Below, in pieces: positions 1-13,200 of a stretch of DNA of 64,000 nt (its first letter is position 1; each line of letters begins with the position of its first letter). The notes beneath the pieces were generated by a model, which made no database searches, was not told the DNA's origin, and saw only the letters and a program-made list of their open reading frames with translations. The DNA comes from Lateolabrax maculatus (taxonomy: Eukaryota > Chordata > Actinopteri > Acropomatiformes > Lateolabracidae): contig CM062218.1 of NCBI GenBank assembly GCA_031216445.1, positions 11,734,501 to 11,798,500 of the forward strand, given 5' to 3'. Both the position numbers and the translations under genes were made by a program.

Positions 1-132
1 CTATATGATAATATTTAGAGCGGCAACTAATTGTAATCTTCTGTCTGTTAATCTGTCCGTTTAATTATTTATCTTCAATTCATCAATTCATGTCAGAAAT
101 ATCTGTTTCCCAGAGCCTAAGGGGGCGTTCCC

Positions 133-245
133 AAATTGTTAGTTTTGTCCGACAGAGTCCTAAACCCAAAGATACTCAATTTAAAATGATTTTAAATGGT
201 GAAAAGCAGCAAATCGATTTTGATACCTCAACCCAAAGAATGTGC
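133..245 (+). repeat. Fragment of ~300-bp GCTGCAAC-ended repeat family
   Basis: The stretch reads 'ttttgtccgacagagtccta' followed by 'aacccaaagatactcaattt' and 'aaaagcagcaaatc'. This is the internal part of the same dispersed element seen more completely at 31744, 39249, 50714 and 59099. It is diverged and lacks both ends. The assignment rests on similarity between copies in this window and on recall of a common percomorph repeat. Confidence 0.5.
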
Positions 246-329
246 TGTTCAATTTTAAATCTGTGTAACTCACTGCATGAAACTTAGTGGATTTATTTTT
301 AATTTAAAGTAACATAAATAAAAGGCCAG

Positions 330-520
330 AGATTGTTGTGGCACTAAAGACAAAGTTGGCAGTCCTCCGTGAGTCAATGGATGTAACTGATAATAATTGT
401 TGACTGAATTGTATATGAAATTCACACAAAATTGTTGATTGGTAATGTCTACCTGATCCACTTAATAAGGTCAGTAGTACTGGCTCCAATTCTGCACAAG
501 ATTGGTGCATCCCTGCTTGC
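330..520. repeat. Interspersed repeat ending in GATTGGTGCATCCCTGCT
   Basis: The right end carries 'gattggtgcatccctgct', whose reverse complement resembles the left end of the copy starting at 45059 ('gacatgcaccaatctgac'). I recall this terminal motif from a fish non-autonomous repeat, but its class cannot be settled here. The left boundary is approximate. The rest of 1-1418 shows no exon that I recognise. Confidence 0.4.
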
Positions 521-1444
521 TCTAATCAGTTTTAAATCACTTTACTTTAAATGCCAACCTGCTGCCATTAGCAGCATGACCTGAACAAAATCATGTTATT
601 TGAAAGTGTGATTCAGTAACGTTAGTGGATTCTTCCCTCTGGCCACTTCATCTCTGCTTCATCATTATCTGACAGCTGTACGTGGATGTTTCTGTCTATT
701 TTCAGCTCGTTCCCCAAATGCCCACGTGAGTCATTCCACATCTCCAGCTTGAAAAAGGTCTGAAATGTGTCAGGCTGCTGTTCCTAAATATAGACACTGT
801 GATAAAAGATGTCTTAACTATAGGAGAAGCTGATTAGATAACTCAGTTTTCCTGGAATTTATAACACATAAATTAGATTTATAAAAGGCAAACGTGGCCT
901 TTTAAAGCTACAGCAGATCTGTGGTCCAATCCTCACGTATGCTGTGACCTCGGCTTCTGCCACAAGTGTGGCTTTTAAACAGCTGTTAGTCTGATGAATT
1001 GCATTTTCAGAGGAGTCTACCTCTTAGTACACACCGCACTTAATGGAAAGTGACAAGAGTCGTGTTTTGTGACACCTGCCTGAGGAAGGTAAACATGAAA
1101 CAGTCGAGGTATGTTTGCAGTTGAGTAGTGACGGGTAGACCAGAGGAATCGAGACATGTTAGCACATGGCTCTGAATGCTGCTCGTCCACATCGCACGTT
1201 GCAAGCTTCGCCAACAGTGCCTACTTTGTTCTGCACAATTCTCCCTGCACTCCAGTTAACCTTTCTGCTGACATGCTTCAGGTGTTAATTGAGTTCAAAA
1301 CATGCTTTTGTTGCACCAGTGATGTATGGCTGACCCTGATCCGAATCCTTCACTTTGTGTCCAGATATTGTCAGTGGATTTGTATGTAATAGAGTTATGT
1401 CCCTGTTTTTTCCTCCAGGTGTGTCATCCCGCGTCCCGGAGATC

Positions 1445-4007
1445 ATGGCGGCCGGCACCCACTCCCCTGGAGGGCCAAATGGCATAATCCGGAGTCAGTC
1501 CTTCGCCGGCTTCAGCACACTTCAGGAACGACGCTCTCGGTAAGCAGAAATCTTTAAAACTTTTAATCTAGGGTCAGCTACAGTAATGTTACTCAGTTCT
1601 GAAAGGACCATTGATGTCAGGAATTCATTCTAAAACACTGCATCAAAGTTCAAAATATGATGGTATCCTCAGAAACAGTATTGATTTGGATGTGAAGCGT
1701 TTTAGAAAATACGTTAATGATCACTAATATGCCAACATTTAATGAGGGGCATCAGATGAGTATTAATGAGTATTACATTGATTTAGCACAGAAGTTGTGA
1801 GTGACAGATTTAAATCAAAGCAGAGGAGATATCCACAAAAAATACTGGATCCTACATTCCCATAATGCAACTTTCATAGTATTTTTCATTAGACTCTCCC
1901 TGATGCCTAATAAATGCCCACATCTTTCAAATCCCACACCCCCACTGTCTTAAAAATTGTAAACTCTCATGCATAATCAATGATAACCCTGATGACATAA
2001 TCTTCTCAAAATTTTGAAAACTCGGTGGAGTGAACATTTGATATGAGCTGTTCTTATCATGTAATCAACTAACGTGTAGAGCTAAGACCAGTGAGACAAA
2101 GTCCTCTTTGATTAGGTGAATCTTACATCATTTTTACATAACATGTGACTCAGATGACGTGAAATCTTCTGATGCAAAAGCAGTAACCATTGTAATATAT
2201 CTGGTAATCATTCACTAGTGTTCAAAATACCTGGTGAATCGATGTGAAATGTGTGACTTTGTAGGAGGTGGAGGAGACGTTGATCGAAAAAACAACATGA
2301 AAAAGAATGAGACAGTATTTTAAGAAAAGGGCTGCAACTCACTTCTTGGAAGCTATTCTTAATATTTTGCTCAATATTTTGCCTTTGAAATTATTAAAAT
2401 ATGTATCTGTTAAGTTTGTACCCTACATACCCCTGCAGATAGGGAATGTTGTCTATTCCCTACCTGCCTCAGACAATGTTGGCATCAATACAACTTGTAA
2501 CAACAAATGTGTAAAAAAAGTCCTTCAAAACCTTTATTTGCTTGCCACTTTTTCCATCCATCACGTAGAAATCCATCACATAGCTTGAACATCACTCTCA
2601 TAGAAAGTGGGAATTACTGACTGAGTAAACTGGAGCCGACCTTCATGACGTTCAGCGAGCCACAGCAAGCCTCAAGATCCCATCAAGGAACTGAATTCTT
2701 AAGCGGTGATCTGCACTCTATTGCACAACCACGCAGCTAATTCAGTTTCCTTGTAATTGATTCTTTCATAGCCAGAAGTTGGTCATGAGAAGTTAGAGAT
2801 CAATAAAGTTCTTGAGCGATTAGAGTTTTATCTGTGTTCCTCCTTCTTTGACTCATCTGTGACGGCTCTCACTCCATCATCGCAAGACAAAGCCCTCTCA
2901 CATCCCAGAAATATCTCTTACGATCTTAGATCTTAGAGGCTGTAGACGCCTGGTCCTCTTCAGCAGCCCTCGCCCTGCTGAGGGAACCTATTTGAAGACG
3001 CTCTTCCCCCTCCTTTCTCTCTGCTCAGACAGTGAACGGGGTAATTGGTTGGAATGACTCGGGTGTGTGGGCGACTGACAGCGACAAGTTCCCATTCTGA
3101 TAACGAGCGAGGTGGAAAGCTACGGAGACGTGGCTTCTGTGGCCACTGGAGTGTGTGCGGCTGTGTTGTAGTGTTTTTTTGGGCGAGGACTTTCCATGTG
3201 TGTACCCATGTGCATGTTTTGTCCACATTTATGCATGCATGCACGCATGCTGCAGAATTTGCAGTTTGTGTGCAAGGGTGCAAATATACTGTCTTAAGTC
3301 AGTATGCATATGTGTGTTTCTGTGCGTGTCCCTGCCAAAAGACCCTTTCACACTACAGCTTGCGTGACCCCAAGGCTACGCGGCGCTCTCATTCAGCGGT
3401 GCCCTACATTTGTGGCAGCTTAGCTTAACTTGCGCTGCGTTCCCTGGCGCGCAGCAAGCACGGGACGTTCCAACTTGTCGAGCGCTGGAATTGGTTGTCA
3501 CTGAAGCCCTGAGATGACTCTGGGATCGTTTCATTAAGTCTAGGGAAATGTCATTTGTCAGCTAAATCTGTAACGGTTTTAAAAGCTGAAATGTGCATGA
3601 GGGGGTAAGATGAGTGTGACCTAAAATGGATTGATTTGAAGAGAGACTTGTGAGGTGGTTATACTGTGGAGGAAAAATTGGCTTTTTTTTTCTTTATGTG
3701 AACATAGAAAGTAGGCTTAGACATGGTGCTAAAACTCCTTAATGGAGTTCTCAATCAATTGTGATAATTTTGATAGTCACTGAATCATTTGTAGTGATTT
3801 ATGAAGCAAAAAAATGTTTCCTGGTTATAGCTTCTTAAATGTGAAGATGGGCTGCTTTTCTCTGTTTGTTTTGTCTGACAGTGAAAAAACTCAATTAAAA
3901 GATTATAACCTAATAATATACCTTGTGATGGAATTTTTTTCCCCCTCTTTTTTTCTGAATTTTAATCCTATTGCTTAATCTAAAAACAATTGACAGAAAA
4001 TCATTAG

Positions 4008-4061
<54 letters not shown>

Positions 4062-7000
4062 ATCAGGTTTGCTCAGATAATGGATTAATTCCATTTTTCC
4101 TTTTTCAGTCAAAAACACCATTTACATTTGATGGCTCCATGCTATCAAATGTGATAATTTGCTGCTTTCTCTTGTCTTACATTATAATAAATTGATTCAT
4201 TCATGAATTAAAAACAATAAATAAATAATTAGTTATTTGCAGCCCTACACTTTTGTACAGAAATGATACCGTTTTAAGGAGCCTGTGTCGCTGCCTTTTA
4301 CAAAAATGTATATGTAACTTATGAACTCTGTTTGACTCTATCCACATTTGTTGGTTTCCCCCCTGAGTCAGTCACACTGATGTTGGTCAGCTGCTGGAGG
4401 ACTGTGGGGAATAAAGTGAAGAACACTTGAATGTCATTGATTGCCGGGAGTGTGATTGTATGTTGGTGTGTTTGCATGTTCACTCCAGCAGAAAATAAAT
4501 GGCAGCCTTACACAAGTCAAATACAGAAAGTGGGGGGTGGGAATCACATGTTTGCATGTGCTCACAGATATGTGTGCATAGTTGTGATTTAGCACTCCCT
4601 TGTGATTGATGAACAGGTTCACCACTGAGGTTATGCTGTGCGTTTGTGTGCACGTTTGACAGGTTTTTGCTGATGGTACTTGAATAGTATGTAGGCTAAA
4701 TGTGTCAGTCCTGTGTGACTGAGTTATCTTGGTGTGAACAGACCCGATGAGCCCTCTCCATCTGACAAATGAGATGTATTCATGCAGAGACTGGCTCAAG
4801 GGCATGTTCAGGGGGCTGTAAAATAATAAGGAAATCTCATCTAACGCTACATTATTATAGGCACCTGCAGGCCTGGTTGTATGAAATACTGGGGAAATCC
4901 CAACCTTCATATTGAATATGAGATGTAATGTTGTGTCTGAGTTACAGTAAACCAGGGGTTTTCAAAGTCTGACACTGCAGGCTCCCCTCAGACAAAATTG
5001 AGACAACTACGCCCACCGACACCCCCATCCACTCCTGTTGTCCTGTTAGTTTCTCTGTCTTACTTCTATTAATACTTTCTATTTCTATCATGCTCTAAGT
5101 TTCAGAACTACAGTTTCCATAAGTTTGGGGCCTTTGTGGATGTAATCATGAAGTGTAATGTTACCATGTTGTCAGTTAGTTCACTGTGGGCCCCCCAACA
5201 TGAGCCCCCCTTTTTTGCCTGTATTTGTTGACATTTTGGCAAACTGGCCTCATTAAAAGTATGCTGAATTAGTTATTAGCAGTTCCTGTTGGTAACATAC
5301 CCATGGATGTACACCCAGCTATCACTGGATTACTTTGATATTGAAGTACTGAATTTATGATTTCTAAGCAAATCTACGGATGTTTATATACAATGAACAT
5401 CTGAACATGTTCGGAAAACTTGAAAACATTGTGAATTGCAATACATTTTTCCAGTTTTCTCACTGATGTTTGTGTGTGTTTAGGTGTAACTCCTTCATGG
5501 GGAACTCGGCAGTGCAGAAGAAGCCTCAGTCCAAGCCAAAGAAGCCCCACCTGTCGGGGCACAAGGGAGGCAGCAGCTCCAGAGAGCCGCAGCCCAAAAG
5601 ACTGGAGGAGGTTTACACTGCGCTCAAACAAGGCCTGGAGTGAGTAACCCATACACTGATATACACTTGCAGTATGCTGTGTACACACACTTCACTCAGT
5701 CAAGCAATAAAAAAAAGTCAGTGAGACATTTGTTAGTGAACAGTGTCAGCCAATAAATGTTAGCAATCTGTTTCTTTAATGTGTACATTTACAGCCCATT
5801 TTCTGCTGCATATATTTAGGTAACACAAATGTTTATATACCAATGTGTTTAATTGCTGTTATTGTATGCATATTATTTTCATTATATTCTTGTGGTAAGC
5901 TTGCATTGCTGACTGCTATTACTTTCGCCGCAGTGATGTTTTCATTTCCCTCACAGCGATTTGATAAAGTTGAACCGTTTTGAATTGGTAAAAAACCTGT
6001 TTTCCTTTTTTTGTCCCGTAGTGAGTATCTTGAAGTTCATCAGACGGAGCTGGATAAACTCATGTCTCTGATGAAGGACATGAAGAGGAACTCTCGCCTG
6101 GTGAGATGCTACACATCAGTTTACATACAAGCAACAGTATAGTCCTGCCTCACCCACATCTTAAAGGAATAGTTTGACTTTCGCTCTCTTTCCAAGAGTT
6201 AGATGAGACATTTGTGGTCCTCCATAGTCACACACACCTACATATACAGAGTCAAGGCTGCCACTGGAAAGGATGTTTAGGAAAGGTTGGATTTTTTGAA
6301 AGGATCTTTTTTGGATGCCAGACAACTACAGTCTGCTTTGCAATACTTAAGCAGCCTCAGCTGTGCTGTCCTTCTGTACTAACTGTGACTGTGTGTGTGT
6401 TTTTGTGTGTTTTTCCTCTCCAGGGAGTGCTGTACGATCTTGACAAGGTGAGTTGAGGGGGAGGGTCTACTGTAACAACTGTAACAGAGTGTGGGGGGGA
6501 ATCTTTGATGTGAAAAAAGACTTCAGGGATGGTGAAAAAAATGGATAAAGGCAGAAAAAAAGTACAGAGTGGAGAAGTGAGGGGCTGAAGGGATTGAGCA
6601 ATAATACAGGAAAAAGGATGAAAGAGAAAATGTGTGATGAGATGGAAGAGACAGCTTGAGAGGGATAAGCCGTGAGATATTGTATATAAAAACAACACGT
6701 ACCATTTAGCTAAACATTTTGCCTGCTTCATGATAACAAATGTCACTTTTTTTAATCTGTAAACTCGAGAATTGCCTCATATCCTGTTGTATGGACATGT
6801 AAATCATTATGTTTACAGCTTTAAACCATACAGTATGTAGCCATGTTCTCATAGACGTTAGTAAATCTTTGTGCTGTGTCTATCTTTCCACAGCAAATCA
6901 AAACCATTGAGAGATACATGAGACGTCTGGAGTTTCACATGAGCAAGGTAAGAGTTAATTTTCTTTTCTTTAGTCTGATTTGTTTTCTGCATTTCTCCCT

Positions 7001-8828
7001 TCACTTGGAAAGCATCCATTAGGTGCTGTTGAATATTTCACATCTCAATACCTCTTTTCACTTAAAACCCTCTCCACATCATCTGTAACATCCACACAGT
7101 CACCCAGAAACCACAAAACTGGTGCATATTTCCAACTCTTTTAAAGCAATATTTTTTACTTGTTTACTTGTATTTACTTATCGCTCTGATAAACTACGGG
7201 TTTTTGCCCAATAAAGTTTCTCACTTCAACTTTTGAGTAAAGTTGCAGTGTTACTACACGCTCCACTGACTTTCTCAAGTTGGCTTCAGGAAGGGTTTTA
7301 CTCTCTTCCCTGGTTCATGTGCTGATGTATTCAGGAAGTTTCCAGCTGTTTTAATGCCAGGTAGGGAGACCTTTTTTCCTGTATCCTCCTTTGTAGTCTC
7401 CTCCCTGGTTGCCAGTTGGGGGACAGTAATCCCCTGCAAGGTCGCACAGCTCTGTGACTCTTCTTCCACATCCCCTTCAGTAGTCCTGTAATGGTCTCCC
7501 TCGCTGCGCGTCAAATCAGACGTGACCGCAGGCAATCAGAATACACATGCCCAAACAACAGCACTGCTCCAGAGGAAACCATGGTTACCCAAAGGAAGGG
7601 GGCCTTTGAAGTCCTGAAGTGCACAAAGGAGCCATCTATTGGGTGACCTTAACCCTTTACATTCACGTACACCCTGACAGACAATAAAAAAGTCACCTTC
7701 ATATGTAGAGGAACACATACGACATAAGAAAAAGAGACAATCCTTGGACGGATGTCTTTCTGAAGAGTTGAAGGCAGCAGTGAATCTGGGTCAGGGCAGT
7801 TAGTAGGCTACAGTGACAAGCAATTGACAGGGTCTTTAAAGATGCAAATTGAGAGGAGGAGATGGAGGGAAAAGGGAAAAGGTCTGATGAGAGTCATTTG
7901 AAAATAGCTGAATTTGGCTTAGAAACTCAGGAAATGTATCTGCCTGCGTACTCCACTTTGACTTTAGTTACAAAGAAAAACGCAAGCAGATTCAGTGCTT
8001 GTTCTGTCTTGTGAGGTTGTCGCAGGATGCAGTTAAAACAAACACACACTCAAAGCCTTTCTACTTAACATTCAACATGAGGCTCTTCTGTTCTTTCAGG
8101 CACTGTGCAAAAATAGATTTGAATGCACTTGTAATATGATTTATCGTGTCAGGCAGGTAAAAAGCTTCAAAAGTCAAAGCGTAACCAAAAAGTAAGTTAA
8201 ATCAAGCACTCCCTGTGCTCTTTCATTACAAGTATATACCAGTGCTCCTTTGCTAAACACTTGTCTTTTCATTGACTGTTTTAAATAAAGTTTAAATAAA
8301 TTCTCAAGCCTTTGTATTCAGAATTGACTTCACAAATGTGTTAGTCTCAGTTTCTGGGTTTTCCCCTGGCGCTTCTGTGGAACAGCATGATTTAGAATTA
8401 TTTGACTGCAAAAAGTAATATGAACAGAAGTATGATGCTCTGAAAATGTTGGATGCAACTTAATTAACCTGAAAATGTCCTTGTGCAACATCAGTTTGAC
8501 TTTCAATAATGTCTTCTTTTTTACTTATAACATTCATTGAAATGTAATTTCAGTTGAGTTTAAAAACAGAGGCACTACATGCTGAATTCATGAATAAAAC
8601 TAATGTCAAGTCAACTAGCAAGCCCTTGATGCCCCCTTCCTGCCTCGTAAAACAGCTATTGGATTTACACACACACTCGCAGGACAGGTCCATTTTCCAA
8701 ACCTCAGCATCAGCAGATAGCTATTGAGTGAGTTCAATTGTTGAGTGTTCAGCTAAGAGAATCGGCCAACCACAAAAGCAGTGAGGTCAGGAAATTAAAT
8801 CTCTCACTCACACACACACACACACACA

Positions 8829-8884
<56 letters not shown>

Positions 8885-9820
8885 GAGCTGGCCTCATCCT
8901 TACATAAAGAGTGGCTCTAGTTGTGAACTGATGCTGTGGTACTTAAAATAGGTTGATAATTAGCCTTTGAGAGCTGTAAGACTATATATGTTTATTCAGT
9001 TATCAATTTCTACGGAGTTGTCAGGTCTAGGTAGGTGTGCTGTATATCTATCAGTTAGAAAAGCCAGTTGTATTTGTGGGTAATATGTTGTGTCGAGCAC
9101 AACCGATATATAAGCGGATATTATCTTATTGCAGATATATTGTTTCTGTGTGTCTGTCGGCCGATCAGTGACAAGCAACGTCAATTCAGAAGCAGCAAAC
9201 TAGGTTTAAGGTCATGTAGGAAAAGTGTCACCATCACAGAGTTTGTCAACTGTGAAATGTTCTTCAATGTTAAGTGTTATATCCGTCATCGGTTTTGTTC
9301 AACTCCCAAATATTTATTAGTATCGGCCTACCGACTAATCTGAACATTAGTATTATGAGGCTTTCAGCCCACTAATTGAGGCCCAGCCATGTCTGTAAGA
9401 TGTACGACAGGACAAAACGAGAGGTACTTGTTTTTTAGGAGTGCAGGAAACCTCTATATTTATCCATTTGTACCATCAGACAAAGTGATGGGTACTACAG
9501 AGATGAAAAATCATCACAGTTATATATTCAGTTTTATTCAGCTATGAGCTACAGTAAGTGTGTATGTGTTTGTCAGTGTTTGTGCTCAGGCAGAGGCGTG
9601 TCTCTTTGTGCAGGACAGCTGCTGTGAGGGATGACTTTACAACCATCTATCAGCAAGTTGTGTGTGTGTGCGTGTGTGTGTTTGTGACTCACATCAGCCC
9701 GGTCTTTTGTTCCTGCTTTTGCTGCTGGCTGCCTGCAGATGTCCGAGCAGTAATTGGCACACATGGAGGAAGCAGGTGGCACAATACAACCCCTATGATG
9801 TCCTGGATGGGATAGTGTGT

Positions 9821-9857
<37 letters not shown>

Positions 9858-10214
9858 TGTGTGTGTGTTCTGCTAGTATCAGCATGGCATCATTAAAGAG
9901 ATGAGTGACAGAGAGTGAAGGTGAGGAGAGCGGCTGCCAGGCGCCTCCTATTCCCCCAAGAGAAAGAAATTGTGCGTTTGTGTGCTAACCATGTGACAAA
10001 TTCAATCCAAAATGAGTGTGAATACGTCGCATGTGATTATTTTTTAATTTAGGGCCCTTTTTGCTTTCCCTTCTTCCCTTGAATCCTAATCCACCAACAC
10101 ACACACACACACGCACATACACACAGTCTGCCAGGGGGCGAGTGATTATAAGGAGATTAAAACAGGCGGGCCACATCAAACAGCATCAAACACACAAGCC
10201 CCTCTCTGGGGAAT

Positions 10215-10263
<49 letters not shown>

Positions 10264-13200
10264 CATTATCCTACTATCCCACAATCCAGGATAATGGCCA
10301 TATCCTTAAGATTCTCTGCTCATATTTAAAATCCCCCAGTTTAAAGTCAGATATACAGTAGATACAAAGACAATCCTTTAAAACTCCCAGTGATACTTCA
10401 TAAAAACCTCTGACTGCTCTGTCAAACCACCAAACAAGTATTATTATTTAGTACTTGTATAAGGGTTGGCTTGGGAGGGACTTAAAAATACAAAAAGTAG
10501 AGCTAAAATGGGTGTTTCACCCTTATTATGAATGTGAACACAGTATTATCCTCACCCTGGGCATAATTGATTCCCCAATAAAGATTTTCCAATAATCCCT
10601 TACTGCATCTCTGAGCAATGCAAGGTTTTGTCATCCCACTGAGTTGTAATTAATACAGGGACTCTGTGTCCAATAGAGGACTCAATTTCGAATACATTTA
10701 CATTTAATATCTGGTAACATCTGGTAAGAGTTAATTGAGAAGGTTCAGATGTTTGTTTTTTTGTGGGATGAATGTTAAAATGGATTGGATGTTTTGTTTT
10801 GAATTAGTCCTTTAAATGAGCACACTGGTGTCATATTTTGTGTTAGTAATTCATGTAGAAAATGTGACCAGAAAATCCATTAATTCTGTTAAAAAGGTTA
10901 TGGATATAAAGTTGTACATAGATCCAGGCTTTGTCTCAGTGATGGTGGTGTTGTTGTTGTTGTTGTTGTTGTTGTCATAATTGCTTTTTTTTCCTGACTT
11001 AATCAGCTGATTATTTTCTTGTCCCGGGAGTCTTAACACTGCTTTGTCCAAAAACCCAAAAATATTCAGTTTATTATCATCGAAAACTAAAAAAATCACA
11101 AAATATTGACATTTAAAAAGCTGGAACCAGTGAATCTTTTAACATACCGCCAATACTGTTTGCACGTGTATGTTTTTTTTTTTCTTACACATTTTATCCG
11201 TCTGACTGTGTTGAGGTTTCTGTCTTTTCTTTGTTTGTGTTTTGCTTTATACATTTCTTCTTTTTCTGGGGTGAAATTCGCCCAGAGCACAGCAATATGC
11301 TTATGGCCATTCTCTGGAGTGGAGCTTGGATGACCTTCAAAAGGACATTTCCTTGAAGGCAGCACATGGCTATTGTAATTGGGCACAAAAAATAGCTTAA
11401 TTAGCTGATAATGATATGATTACTGATTGCCTGAGAAGAATAATGGCTATTCATCAGGCCCAGTTTGTGAATGCCCAATTTTGTTACAGAGGCACATCAT
11501 TTTTCTCCGAATGAATAACTCATTATAGTTGTCTGCTCATTTATGTAAGTACATCATTATAGTATTTCTTGACTTAATCAGTGCAAAAGTTCACATGGAT
11601 GAATGTTTGTTTCTTTTGACTTCCTCTGCTCATGTTTTCCCTTGTTTTGTTGTAAACAAATGTGTTTAGAAGCTGTCGATTGTTGGCTCTGAACCAGCTC
11701 CGTGCCAATCTGAAAGATGAATAAAACAGTTGTGGTTGCAGGGTGTGTTATAGCTGGCTCAGCTCAGCTGCTGAAGCCCTGCCACATACACCACATACCA
11801 CAGACAGGCAGGCAGGCCGACGAGGCTGGGTCCCAGTCGGGGACGGGGGGGTGCTGAGGGGGGGCTGTTTGGTTTGAGGAGGGATTGGGGTGGGTGCTTT
11901 TTGTATGTATTTGTGCCAAGACAATCAGGCTACCCACTGCAGACCACTTTCACTTTTTACTATAAACCTTCATGTTCAGCAACAACATGCTCTCCCTGTA
12001 AACATGTCGACATACACGGTCTACAGTGAACGTTTCATATACAAACCTACACAAACAAACACCCGGAGAATCTTGTAGGGCGGCAGGAGCCAGAATGGCC
12101 CATTTTCTCCCGCTTCTCCCTAATGAGTGCCATAAAGAGCACGGGGCATCAATATTTCAGCGCGCTCGTCAGGCAGGCTGCAATTTTTTTTCCTTTTGAA
12201 GAGGCTCACCAGAGGTGTTTTGTTTTTCCCCGGCTGCCACTCCAATCATATGTGAATTCAGCAAGCAAGAAAATCTCCCGGACAGGACTGCTGGTAGATT
12301 GTGGTTTCTGGGATAAAATTAATTTGAGTGACTCAGCAAAAGTGCATTTTTGTTTTCGTTGTTTAAGGAGAATTGTTGGACTTTTATTTTTGGGACATTA
12401 TGATGTGGATTTTTAATTTGATTTTATAGTAAATTGTGCCTACTTTTAGCCATGTTAGCGACACGGCTCAAGCTCCATCACCACTGGGTTTCCAGAAAAG
12501 AATTTCTCACCATTGGGCTCAATAGAACCATTGCTCCTCTGGTCACAACATCATCTTATCTTGATGATTTGAATTCCAGTTGAAACTCCAACATTTCAGC
12601 TCACAGTAAGGCAGCGGGATGTTGATGGAGTCGTTCCTTCTCCCTGTGGGTTTCAGTTAGATCAGGCTGGTGCTGCAAACTGAAGTCGGGCAGACGTCTC
12701 CAAATGAGCTCTAAACGCCGTCTGTTGTTCCCCCGCTTTGGGAGTGTCACACTGGGGTCGCTTACTGGGACTGCATAGGCGTCTGCCACTTGAGGCTACA
12801 GTTACATTGATACATACCGGCTGTACCTTCTCAGTTTGTCAGTTCAGTTCAGGACTTTTCTCTCTGTTATTAGTCTTTACTTTTCTTTATCAACCCTTTT
12901 ATCGTCTTTACCTTTGCAGCCTCTTACTCTTTTCTCTTCTCTGCAATGTTAACATTGTGAAAAATTAATTTAACATGCTATTTAGACCATCTTTTTATAC
13001 ATTTTATCACTGTTTCATTTTCAACAATGTCTAGAATAATTTAGATGGCAGTTGGAAATTTTGAGGAGCTTCCTGCGCAGGGATGTTTTAATGAAAAATT
13101 GCATGTGTATGAATGCATGTGTGTCCTTGAGGAACATTTATTAAAGCTGGAGGGACTCCTGTGTGTGCTTTCAGGTGGACGAGCTGTACGAGGCCTTCTG

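Larger units (their letters stand above)
6948..13174 (+). other. ripor2: Large ripor2 intron (6.2 kb) with microsatellites and possible noncoding elements
   Basis: This is the longest intron of the completed gene model. No coding exon was recognised in it on either strand. It holds CA/TG arrays (8809-8882, 9661-9684, 9827-9868, 10088-10119, 10219-10262), a (GTT)n array (10948-10976), repeat fragments (9097-9345, 10990-11142) and AT-rich blocks near 10520-10650, 11370-11560 and 12120-12420 that look like candidate conserved noncoding sequence. Confidence 0.7.

Noticed and set aside
3225..3250. Alternating tgcatgcatgcacgcatgc as a possible regulatory palindrome
   Set aside because: It is a short simple-sequence TGCA repeat of a kind common in fish introns.
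2960..3428. Overlapping 107- and 127-codon ORFs in a ripor2 intron
   Set aside because: They are rich in Cys/His/Val encoded by TG-rich sequence and have no homology that I recognise.
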